DNA from: JAVVUQ01 sp036653075
GTDB taxonomy: Bacteria > Bacillota > Clostridia > Christensenellales > CAG-314
DNA length: 16,457 nt
Direction of reading: 5' to 3'
Assembly: GCA_036653075.1 (NCBI GenBank)
Contig: JAVVUQ010000028.1
Span: 1 to 16,457, forward strand
Shown: positions 1-5,878 of the stretch, piece after piece
Numbering within the stretch: the first letter of the stretch is position 1
Layout of the letters: each line of letters begins with the position of its first letter
Position numbers and translations under genes: made by a program
Notes under the pieces: model-generated
The model's database searches: none
The model's input: only the letters and a program-made list of their open reading frames with translations
Told to the model about the DNA's origin: nothing

Positions 1-387
1 AATAAAAATACAATAGCCCAAGAAGCTAAGACGTATATAATGGTAAAAGTGGTTAATCTAAAAAATGAAGCTATAGTAGACGCTAAAGTGGTGGTGGTAG
101 AAACTAATAAGTCTTATTTTACTGGTGCTGATGGAATATCTCCTCAAATTGCCCTTCCATTTAATGGTAAAGGAAGCTGGGATAGTGTAACCTTAGCTAT
201 ATTTAAAGATGGTTATGTAGATTATGTATTATATAATTGTATAATTTATCCGCAAAGAACACGCATTGGACCTGTAATAAAAATGTTTGATAATGATGAC
301 GGAGCGCCTGAAATGATAGTCTTTACTGAAAATCCGCCCGATGATATTACTAAAGATTTAATTAGAAGACTTAGAACAGGTAAATAA
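1..387 (+). CDS. Unrecognised protein, 5'-truncated by window edge
   Basis: The frame ending at the TAA of 385-387 is open back to base 1. The first in-frame ATG (40) has no SD sequence before it, so the gene probably begins outside the window and the visible part is its C-terminal 128 residues. It contains a beta-rich stretch with the pattern 'V.N..NEAIVDAKVVV' followed by 'TGADGIS', which resembles carboxypeptidase-regulatory-like / transthyretin-type beta-sandwich domains. The tail is charged (KDLIRRLRTGK). No catalytic motif, signal peptide or membrane segment is visible in the part present. The secG promoter lies about 35 bases after the stop, so it is probably transcribed separately. 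Function is not assigned; the fold suggestion is weak. Confidence 0.6.
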   Translation, partial: NKNTIAQEAKTYIMVKVVNLKNEAIVDAKVVVVETNKSYFTGADGISPQIALPFNGKGSWDSVTLAIFKDGYVDYVLYNCIIYPQRTRIGPVIKMFDNDDGAPEMIVFTENPPDDITKDLIRRLRTGK

Positions 388-421
388 ATTAAAAATCCGA
401 TTAAAATTGAAGTAAAATCGC

Positions 422-450
422 TTGTCAATAGTCGTAGGGTATGGTATAAT
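422..450 (+). promoter_or_regulatory. Sigma-A-type promoter of secG with extended -10
   Basis: TTGTCA at 422-427 and a perfect TATAAT at 445-450 are separated by 17 bases. TG at 442-443, one base before the -10, makes it an extended -10. It lies about 45 bases upstream of the secG start. One of the clearest promoters in the window by eye. Confidence 0.8.
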
Positions 451-494
451 AAGCATATCGGCGTAGCTATGGAATTACCGATTTGGAGGAAAGA

Positions 495-770
495 ATGGGA
501 ACATTTTATGCAGTTGTAAGAATAGTTTTAATGGCTTTTATGATGATAGCGTCAATTTTCGTTATTATTGTAGTTTTGAAACAAAAAGGCGACGTTGGAG
601 GCGGTATGTCTGCTTTACAAGGAAGCAGCGCTTCTGATACTTTTTATGGAAAAAACAAAGCCAAAAATAAAGAAGCCTTACTTAAGAAATTAACGTATAT
701 AGCGTTAGGCGTTATTGGTGTTAGCGCAATTTTGTTTTTTATCGTAACAAACTTAGCGAATATAAAATAA
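495..770 (+). CDS. secG: SecG, preprotein translocase subunit
   Basis: Small integral membrane subunit of the SecYEG channel, which stimulates SecA-driven protein export. The 91-residue product has two hydrophobic helices (about residues 3-26 and 66-87) flanking the conserved cytoplasmic loop with 'VVLKQKGDVGGGMSALQG', the hallmark of SecG. Length fits the family. I chose ATG 495: GGAGG at 485-489 sits 5 bases upstream, whereas a TTG at 483 in the same frame would overlap that SD. It has its own strong promoter. smpB is the next gene; in many Firmicutes rnr (RNase R) lies between them, and here it is absent. Confidence 0.93.
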   Translation: MGTFYAVVRIVLMAFMMIASIFVIIVVLKQKGDVGGGMSALQGSSASDTFYGKNKAKNKEALLKKLTYIALGVIGVSAILFFIVTNLANIK

Positions 771-777
771 ATTGTAA

Positions 778-816
778 AAGCTAATATAAGATAAGATTAT
801 TATTTTATATTAGCTT
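778..816 (+). other. Stem-loop after secG
   Basis: A perfect 12-base inverted repeat (778-789 with 805-816, arm AAGCTAATATAA) encloses a 15-base loop eight bases after the secG stop. No T-run follows, so it is not a canonical intrinsic terminator; it could protect the 3' end or pause transcription. Confidence 0.45.
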
Positions 817-982
817 AAGCAATATATTAGAATGGATAGTATAAGTTAATGCGAGTAAATTCAGATGCGAATGAATATTGTTTAATGACAAGTTTATTAC
901 GTTAGTTTTATCGAACACGCTTATTGTACTGTCAAATTTAATAGGTTGGTGTTGGTATAATTTTACTTATATAAGATGTTTA

Positions 983-1017
983 AGGCAGTATCGCATATAT
1001 AATACTACCTTTTTTTT
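983..1017 (+). terminator. Intrinsic terminator between secG and smpB
   Basis: Arms AGGCAGTAT (983-991) and ATACTACCT (1002-1010) pair with one internal C-A mismatch around a 10-base loop. The 3' arm runs straight into eight T (1010-1017). Orientation fits termination of secG transcription, or of a very short RNA from the -10-like box at 953-961. Confidence 0.65.
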
Positions 1018-1059
1018 GTATTTATATAAAAACAAGAAAATATTTGTAATTAAACTTAA

Positions 1060-1161
1060 ATTTTGGTAAAAATCATAATATTATAAAGTAAATAAAGTAT
1101 AGCAATATAAATTATATAAAGTATATAAATATTTTGGTAAAAATCATAATATTATAAAGTA
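1060..1161. repeat. Two 31-base direct repeats
   Basis: 1060-1090 and 1131-1161 are identical over 31 bases, start to start 71 bases apart. They begin ATTTTGGTAAAAATC. The spacer shares only A/T composition. They lie 100-200 bases upstream of smpB; no function is evident. Confidence 0.8.
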
Positions 1162-1262
1162 TATAAAAAGAATTTAGATGTAATTTAAAATGTCTATAAA
1201 TTTATAAAAAACAAGCAAAAACGTTTAAGTCAAACATTAGTATATAAATGGTGAAAAGTTAA

Positions 1263-1721
1263 ATGAAAAAAGAAAAAACAGATAGGCATATTATTTCTAC
1301 GAATAAAAAAGCGTATCACGATTATTTTGTTGAGGATACCTTGGAAACGGGTATACAGCTTATTGGATGCGAAGTAAAATCGCTTAGACTTGGGGATACA
1401 AACTTAAAAGATAGCTATGCTGTTATAAGTAATGGAACGCTTATTTTGAAAAGTTGTTATATTAAAGTTTATGATAAAGGCAGTTTCTCTAACGTTGAAA
1501 GCCGTAGAGATAGGCGTCTTTTAGCTCATAAATCTGAAATTAGGCGGTGGCTACAAAAAGTTAAGGAAAAAGGTTATTCAATTGTTCCGTTATCGCTGTA
1601 TTTTGTCGGTTCGCTTGTCAAAGTTGAAATAGCTTTAGCTAAAGGAAAACAACTATATGATAAACGTGAAGCGCTTGCTAAAAAAGATATGGAAAGAGCA
1701 AATGCTCGAGAAGATTATTAA
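1263..1721 (+). CDS. smpB: SmpB, SsrA (tmRNA)-binding protein
   Basis: Binds tmRNA and guides it into stalled ribosomes for trans-translation. The 152-residue length is normal. Family motifs run through the whole protein: the N-terminal 'NKKAYHDYFVEDTLETGIQL', then 'GCEVKSLRLG..NLKDSY', the basic core 'RRDRRLLAHKSEIRRW', the 'GYSIVPLSLYF' strand, and the lysine-rich C-terminal tail with 'ALAKGKQLYDKRE' that enters the decoding centre. The start ATG is preceded by GGTGA at 1250-1254 (8-base spacing), a modest SD. The partner RNA gene (ssrA), often next to smpB, is not visible here, though an assembly gap begins 75 bases downstream. Confidence 0.95.
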   Translation: MKKEKTDRHIISTNKKAYHDYFVEDTLETGIQLIGCEVKSLRLGDTNLKDSYAVISNGTLILKSCYIKVYDKGSFSNVESRRDRRLLAHKSEIRRWLQKVKEKGYSIVPLSLYFVGSLVKVEIALAKGKQLYDKREALAKKDMERANAREDY

Positions 1722-1996
1722 TTTTAAAATAATTTTTTAATTTTTTATATATTTAATAATTTTCAAATTATATCAATTAATATTAAGTATATAAANNNNN
1801 NNNNNNNNNNNNNNNNNNNNNNNNNNNNNNNNNNNNNNNNNNNNNNNNNNNNNNNNNNNNNNNNNNNNNNNNNNNNNNNNNNNNNNNNNNNNNNNATATA
1901 AATAATCATAAATAATTATAAATAATGTAAACAATATAAATAATCATAAATAATTATAAAATTATATTATTTGGCGTAAAATTATTGAGGATAGAG
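1722..1996. other. AT-rich intergenic region with 100-N scaffold gap
   Basis: Bases 1796-1895 are exactly 100 N, the usual placeholder for a gap of unknown size. The flanks are almost pure A/T. On the right flank a 27-base unit occurs twice (1896-1922 and 1934-1960, 38-base period), so a tandem repeat probably broke the assembly. Genes such as ssrA could be hidden in the gap; nothing coding is seen in the flanks. Confidence 0.75.
1896..1960. repeat. Tandem 38-base-period repeat at edge of gap
   Basis: Two identical 27-base units start at 1896 and 1934 and are separated by 11 bases. The first copy abuts the N run, so further copies may lie in the gap. Composition is A/T only apart from single C and G bases. 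Confidence 0.75.
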
Positions 1997-2500
1997 ATGG
2001 TTGAAGACGAAATATGCGCTGTTACGAATTATTTAGATAATTTGTCCATACAATATACGCTTTTGCGGCACGAAGCTGTGTTTTCTTGTGAAGAATCAAG
2101 AGAAAAAATTAAAGTTGAAAATTGTTGCGCTTGTAAAAATTTATTTGTTAAAGACACTAAAAGCGGATTTTATTATCTAATTGTGTTGCGGTCGGACAAG
2201 CGCGCTGATTTGCGTAGTTTATGCTCTTATGTCGGAGCGAAACGGTTTGTGTTTGCAAGCGACGAGCAATTAAAAGAAAAGCTCAATGTCGCATATGGAA
2301 TGGTTTCGCCTTTTGGATTGTTAAACGATAAAGAGGGAAAAACTCGATTAATGATTGACGAGGATTTGTTAAATAGCGAAAGAGTTAAATTTCATCCTAA
2401 CAACAATACAGCTACAATTGTTTTAAATGTCATTGATTTTATTAGGTATATTGATAGTTTGAATAAACATATAATTAAAGTTAAGACGGATTTTGAATAA
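1997..2500 (+). CDS. YbaK/ProX-type prolyl-tRNA editing (aminoacyl-tRNA deacylase) protein
   Basis: Probably hydrolyses mischarged Ala-tRNA(Pro) in trans, correcting ProRS errors. The 167-residue protein fits the free-standing YbaK/ProX family. Seen motifs are 'CKNLFVKD' (Lys47 aligns with the catalytic lysine), 'YYLIVLRSDKRADLRSL', 'GMVSPFGLLND' near residue 100 and 'FHPNNNTATI' near 130. Start: ATG 1997 has GAGG at 1987-1990 six bases upstream; the TTG at 1985 would overlap that SD. The family also contains deacylases for Cys-tRNA(Pro) and others; the 'KNLFVKD' and 'GMVSPFGL' spelling favours the ProXp-ala/PrdX branch, but I cannot fix the substrate from sequence alone. Confidence 0.85.
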   Translation: MVEDEICAVTNYLDNLSIQYTLLRHEAVFSCEESREKIKVENCCACKNLFVKDTKSGFYYLIVLRSDKRADLRSLCSYVGAKRFVFASDEQLKEKLNVAYGMVSPFGLLNDKEGKTRLMIDEDLLNSERVKFHPNNNTATIVLNVIDFIRYIDSLNKHIIKVKTDFE

Positions 2501-2533
2501 TAAATATAATTATATTACATTATAAATTAAAGT

Positions 2534-2621
2534 AAAAATCAATGAAAATCAGATTGAAAATCAATGAAATTTAGATTAAAAATCAATGAAAATCAGATTG
2601 AAAATTAATAGAATTTAAAGT
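2534..2621. repeat. Four tandem 22-base units upstream of pnuC
   Basis: Units at 2534-2555, 2556-2577, 2578-2599 and 2600-2621. Units 1 and 3 are identical (start AAAAATCAATG); unit 2 differs at four positions and unit 4 is more degenerate. It lies between the tRNA-editing gene and pnuC. No CRISPR-like spacers. Confidence 0.8.
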
Positions 2622-2677
2622 AAAAGTATGATTTTATATAAGAATTTTAAATATAAAAATTACAAAAAAGGAAAGAA

Positions 2678-3409
2678 ATGATAGCATTTATTAAACGATT
2701 CTCAACATTTGAAAAGGTATATTTTACACTATGTATTATTGCGATGGTGGTATGTTTAATATTACATTCAAGTGTAATAAGCGTAATTATGGTGACGCTT
2801 TCATTGACTGCGGGGTTGTTAAATTCCAAGAGAATAAAGATAGCGTTGTTGATATTTTCGATTACGTCGATAATATACGCTTACATATCATATAGCAACG
2901 GATTTATAGGAGAAGCGATAATTAATGTATTTTACAATATGCCGATATATTTGATTTCTTTTATTAGGAGCGATAAAAAACGTAATTCAGTTATGGTTGA
3001 AATCAATCACGTAAACAAAAAATACTGGTTTTGGATAGTTCCTATTGCTATTATTTTTACTATTGGATACGGATACTTATTGCAATTAATATCGGGAATT
3101 ACAATTGGTGGTATTACGATAGCAAAAGTTAGTTTGCCCTTTTCAAATGCGTTTTCTACTTGTATACTTATAATCGCAGTTTTTCTAACTTCGCAAAGGT
3201 ATTTAGAGCAATGGTATATTTGGCTTATAAGTAATGTTGTGTTGCTCGCTATGTGGATAATAGCGATAGTAAACGGTGGAAGTAACGATTACGCATTAGT
3301 CGTACAAAATCTTTCTTTTATTGGAATAAATCTTAATGGGTTGTTGCAGTGGAGAAAAGTTGATAAAATATTAAAAAAGGACACTATTAAGGGTGAAGAA
3401 AAGACTTAA
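2678..3409 (+). CDS. pnuC: PnuC-family transporter (nicotinamide riboside or related vitamin)
   Basis: Integral membrane facilitator that takes up nicotinamide riboside for NAD synthesis, with trapping by an intracellular kinase. The 243-residue protein is mostly hydrophobic, with about seven membrane helices and a basic linker (SDKKRNS, about residues 97-103). The family signature is the late segment 'QRYLEQWYIWLISNVV....MWI' (about residues 172-195), whose Trp and Asn residues line the substrate site in PnuC. A good SD (AAGGAA, 2668-2673) precedes the ATG. PnuC relatives can instead carry riboflavin (PnuX) or thiamine (PnuT). I see no TPP, FMN or NAD riboswitch in the leader to settle this; NR is the default. 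Confidence 0.85.
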   Translation: MIAFIKRFSTFEKVYFTLCIIAMVVCLILHSSVISVIMVTLSLTAGLLNSKRIKIALLIFSITSIIYAYISYSNGFIGEAIINVFYNMPIYLISFIRSDKKRNSVMVEINHVNKKYWFWIVPIAIIFTIGYGYLLQLISGITIGGITIAKVSLPFSNAFSTCILIIAVFLTSQRYLEQWYIWLISNVVLLAMWIIAIVNGGSNDYALVVQNLSFIGINLNGLLQWRKVDKILKKDTIKGEEKT

Positions 3410-3436
3410 AAAATCTAAATATCAAAGGTGAAATGA

Positions 3437-4111
3437 ATGAAAAGAGTAGGAATTGTTGCTGCAATGACTGAAGAAATGCGTGGTATTTTTAAAGAAATGG
3501 GGCAATCAAAGACAGAAACGAGAGGCAATAGGATAGTTTATATTTATCAATTAAATGACAAGACTATTTATATTATAAAGAGCGGAGTAGGGGAAATTGC
3601 GGCTGCGTCGGCAGTACAGTTTTTATATGACATATACGAAGTGGAGTGCATTTTAAATTTTGGAGTTGTTGGGGCTTTACATAGCGGTTTAAAGGTTGCC
3701 GAAGTAGTCGTTGTGGATAAAGTTGCGCATTATGATTTTGACACGTCGCCATTTGACCATTGTATAAGAGGGCGGTATCTTAATTATGAAAGCGTTTATT
3801 TGCCGACAAGCAAAGTTCTTTCGGAAAAAATTGCTTGCAAATGCGGATTAAAGCTTGTTACTTGCGCATCTGGAGATAAATTTATTGTGAATAGCGATAT
3901 TAAAGCGCAATTGACAAAGGAATTTAATGCGGATATCTGTGAAATGGAAGCAGCAGGGATAGTCTTGACAGCGGATATAAATAATTTACCTGTTTTAATG
4001 ATAAAAGCGATTAGCGACAGTGAGGGCGGAGCGATAGAGTTTTCTATTATGTTAGAAAAAGCTGTTGAAAAGTTTTCAAGTATTATAAGAGTTACGCTTG
4101 AGGCTATATAA
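3437..4111 (+). CDS. mtnN: 5'-Methylthioadenosine/S-adenosylhomocysteine nucleosidase
   Basis: Cleaves the glycosidic bond of MTA and SAH, releasing adenine, in the cytoplasm; it recycles SAM by-products and feeds the activated methyl cycle. At 224 residues it matches the family. Visible motifs: the N-terminal 'GIVAAMTEEM' (Glu13 aligns with the catalytic glutamate of E. coli MTAN), 'GVGEIAAA', 'NFGVVGAL', 'ASGDKFI', the ribose-binding Glu-Met-Glu at 169-171 (CEMEAAGI), and the catalytic Asp194 in 'AISDSE'. SD-like AAAGGTG lies just before the ATG. The next gene starts one base after its stop, implying a shared transcript and coupled translation. Confidence 0.93.
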   Translation: MKRVGIVAAMTEEMRGIFKEMGQSKTETRGNRIVYIYQLNDKTIYIIKSGVGEIAAASAVQFLYDIYEVECILNFGVVGALHSGLKVAEVVVVDKVAHYDFDTSPFDHCIRGRYLNYESVYLPTSKVLSEKIACKCGLKLVTCASGDKFIVNSDIKAQLTKEFNADICEMEAAGIVLTADINNLPVLMIKAISDSEGGAIEFSIMLEKAVEKFSSIIRVTLEAI

Positions 4112-4112
4112 T

Positions 4113-4688
4113 ATGGAATTGATTTCAGATAGATTGGTTTTACGTGAAGTAAGCGATGAAGATTTGATAGCTATAAATGATTATTCATCAGATGAAGAAA
4201 ATGTTGTTTATATGACATTTGCGCCTAATAGCATCGAAGATACGAAAAAATTTATTGATTTATGCAAAGCTGATTCCATACAGGAAACAAGAATGAATTA
4301 TGACCTTGCTGTTTATTGTAAAACAGAAAATAAAGTAATTGGGACTTGCGGTATGTACGTTGATTCAATTAACGAGGTTGGAACAAACAACGTTGTTGGA
4401 TATCAAGGCGAGATTGGTTGGATTTTAAACAAGAAATATTGGAAAAATGGCTATGGCGTTGAAATAGCAAAACGACTTATAAAATTTGGGTTTGAAGAAA
4501 AAAAGCTACACCGAATTATCGCAAAATGTAACGCTGAAAATTACGCTTCATATCGGGTAATGGAAAAATCAGGTATGCGATTTGAAACATTAGAAAAAAA
4601 ATCCACCTATGGACGTGTAAGAAATGTTAAAATATGGTACGATAAAAGAATTTACGCCATCTTAGATGAAGATTATTTTAAAATTTAA
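4113..4688 (+). CDS. GNAT acetyltransferase, RimJ/RimL type
   Basis: Acetyl-CoA-dependent N-acetyltransferase of the RimJ/RimL branch (ribosomal-protein N-terminus or small-molecule acetylation). The 191 residues show the branch's opening 'LISDRLVLREVSDEDL', the core 'GEIGWILNKKYWKNGYGVEIAKRLIKFGFEE' carrying a variant of the Q/RxxGxG/A acetyl-CoA loop (KNGYG), then 'IIAKCNAENYASYRVMEKSGM'. I chose ATG 4113 rather than the TTG at 4098: TGAGG (4099-4103) sits nine bases before the ATG, and this start leaves one base after the mtnN stop. The substrate cannot be read from the sequence. Confidence 0.88.
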   Translation: MELISDRLVLREVSDEDLIAINDYSSDEENVVYMTFAPNSIEDTKKFIDLCKADSIQETRMNYDLAVYCKTENKVIGTCGMYVDSINEVGTNNVVGYQGEIGWILNKKYWKNGYGVEIAKRLIKFGFEEKKLHRIIAKCNAENYASYRVMEKSGMRFETLEKKSTYGRVRNVKIWYDKRIYAILDEDYFKI

Positions 4689-4993
4689 AATTATGTAATA
4701 TTATTAAAAAACAACTATGCAAAATCAATATAAAATTAAATGTTTAATATACGCAAATAAAAACAAAAATACAAATAATATATTTAAATAAAAGCAAAAG
4801 TATAAATAATATATAAACTTTAATAATCAATAATAAGTTAGAAATGTAGGTTAACATTAATAATTAATAAAAAACAATTAATAAAAAGTTAAAAATGTAG
4901 GTTAATATTAATAAAAATTAAAAATAATCAATAATTAATACAATAAAAGAAAGCAATCCCGCTAAAGCGGCAATATATATATGGAGAATAGCA
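4689..4993. other. 305-base AT-rich intergenic region before the hydrogenase locus
   Basis: No gene. It contains a 28-base direct repeat with two mismatches (4836-4863 and 4887-4914, 51-base period, core ATGTAGGTTAA) and one small GC-rich hairpin, CCGC-TAAA-GCGG at 4959-4970, 23 bases before the next start codon. No confident -35/-10 pair and no Rex-type TTGTTAA-N4-TTAACAA operator stands out. The promoter for the genes from 4994 onward should nevertheless lie here. Confidence 0.6.
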
Positions 4994-5347
4994 ATGAAAA
5001 TAAGTGAAGTACAAGAAATATTGGGCGCGCAGATAGTTGCGTGCGCTGAGAATGTCGATGTTGAGATTAAGTCAGCGTGTGGGTGTGATATGATGAGCGA
5101 TGTGTTGGCGTTTGTCAAAGATCAAAGCATATTGATAACGGGGCTTGTTAATCCGCAAGTAATAAGAACAGCGTTGATGATGGATATGAAGTGTGTGGTG
5201 TTTGTTAGAGGTAAAAAGCCTGACGAAAAGATTATACAAATGGCGCAAGAACACGGCATTATAATAATGACGAGTGATTTGCGTATGTATGAAGCTTGTG
5301 GATTATTATATTCACACGGATTACAAGCTGGTGGATTAAAAGGATAA
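4994..5347 (+). CDS. DRTGG-domain protein 1
   Basis: A 117-residue protein that reads as a stand-alone DRTGG domain (named for a motif in related proteins and found next to clostridial hydrogenases and in phosphotransacetylase-like proteins). Its course, a Cys-Asp-rich 'GCDMMSDVLAFV', then 'ILITGLVNPQVIRTALMMDMKCVVFVRGKKPDEKIIQMAQEHGIIIMTSD', is an alternating beta/alpha fold with a probable ligand pocket. No catalytic residue is obvious. It aligns by eye along its length with the protein at 7423-7740. GGAG at 4983-4986 gives a good SD. It is first of a tight trio with the RsbW-like ATPase (10 bases downstream) and the HydS-like protein. A regulatory ligand-binding role is inferred; the true function of this domain is not known to me. 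Confidence 0.82.
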   Translation: MKISEVQEILGAQIVACAENVDVEIKSACGCDMMSDVLAFVKDQSILITGLVNPQVIRTALMMDMKCVVFVRGKKPDEKIIQMAQEHGIIIMTSDLRMYEACGLLYSHGLQAGGLKG

Positions 5348-5357
5348 ATGTGAAAAA

Positions 5358-5804
5358 ATGGATGAGAATACTATAAAATGGAGTATTGACGTAGACGGTT
5401 GCAATTTTGATACTGCGGGCGTTGCAAGTCAATCAACAAAATTCAAACTTAAACAATTAGGTTTGGATAATGAATTATCACGTCGTGTTGCGATTGCGAT
5501 GTATGAGGGCGAAATCAATATGGTTATACACGCAAACGGAGGAGTCGCTGAAGTTGAAGTATTTTCTGACAAAATTATGGTTGTATTAAAAGATACAGGC
5601 AAGGGGATTGCGGATATTTCTTTGGCGATGCAAGAAGGATATTCCACAGCTACGGAAGATATCAGAGATTTAGGATTCGGCGCAGGAATGGGATTACCTA
5701 ATATGAAACGTTACTCAGACAATATGGAAATAATCACTAAAGTAGGCGAAGGCACAACGGTTATTATGACATTTTATATGGGTAATCAATCTCAACAAAC
5801 TTAA
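5358..5804 (+). CDS. RsbW/SpoIIAB-like ATP-binding protein (anti-sigma-type kinase fold)
   Basis: A 148-residue GHKL/HATPase domain with no attached HisKA or sensor domain. Seen: the N-box 'AIAMYEGEINMVIHA' (Glu50 and Asn54), the G1 box 'DTGKGI' (Asp79-Gly81-Gly83) and the G2 box 'GFGAGMGLPNMKRYSD' near residues 104-119. This is the layout of anti-sigma serine kinases such as RsbW and SpoIIAB, which bind a partner protein and phosphorylate an anti-anti-sigma factor. No sigma factor or STAS protein is in the window. It lies between a DRTGG protein and the HydS-like protein, so it may act as a signalling partner of the latter (inference). The SD is weak or distant (AGGA, 13 bases upstream); translation may be coupled to the preceding gene. 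Confidence 0.88.
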   Translation: MDENTIKWSIDVDGCNFDTAGVASQSTKFKLKQLGLDNELSRRVAIAMYEGEINMVIHANGGVAEVEVFSDKIMVVLKDTGKGIADISLAMQEGYSTATEDIRDLGFGAGMGLPNMKRYSDNMEIITKVGEGTTVIMTFYMGNQSQQT

Positions 5805-5878
5805 AGAAATTTTTACAACTACAATATTGACAAATTATTAGGTTTAAAAAATAAAACGCTATAAATAGAGGTGCGACA

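Larger units (their letters stand above)
771..1262. other. 492-base non-coding stretch between secG and smpB
   Basis: No convincing gene. It holds the stem-loop at 778-816, an isolated extended -10 box (TGGTATAAT, 953-961), a terminator at 983-1017, and two copies of a 31-base direct repeat (1060-1090 and 1131-1161). The remainder is A/T-rich low-complexity DNA. I looked for tmRNA, tRNA, SRP RNA and an rnr remnant and saw none. A 63-codon TTG-start ORF at 878-1069 has no SD and spans the terminator; I do not regard it as a gene. Confidence 0.6.

Noticed and set aside
878..1069. 63-codon ORF with TTG start
   Set aside because: No SD, starts with TTG, runs through an intrinsic terminator, and its Phe/Tyr/Asn/Lys-rich product reads as translated A/T-rich DNA.
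771..1262. tmRNA, tRNA or SRP RNA between secG and smpB
   Set aside because: No T-arm GTTCGAATC-like sequence, no CCA-end context and no compact GC-containing helices were found.
1896..1960. CRISPR array at the 38-base-period repeat
   Set aside because: Inter-repeat segment is only 11 bases of A/T-rich sequence, no unique spacers, no cas genes.
2501..2677. Riboswitch (NAD, TPP, FMN or preQ1) before pnuC
   Set aside because: The region is low-complexity tandem repeats with almost no G/C pairing potential; no conserved core of any known class is visible.
5827..5832. Perfect TTGACA before the HydS-like gene
   Set aside because: No acceptable -10 at 16-18 bases; the nearest TATAAA (5860-5865) is 27 bases away.
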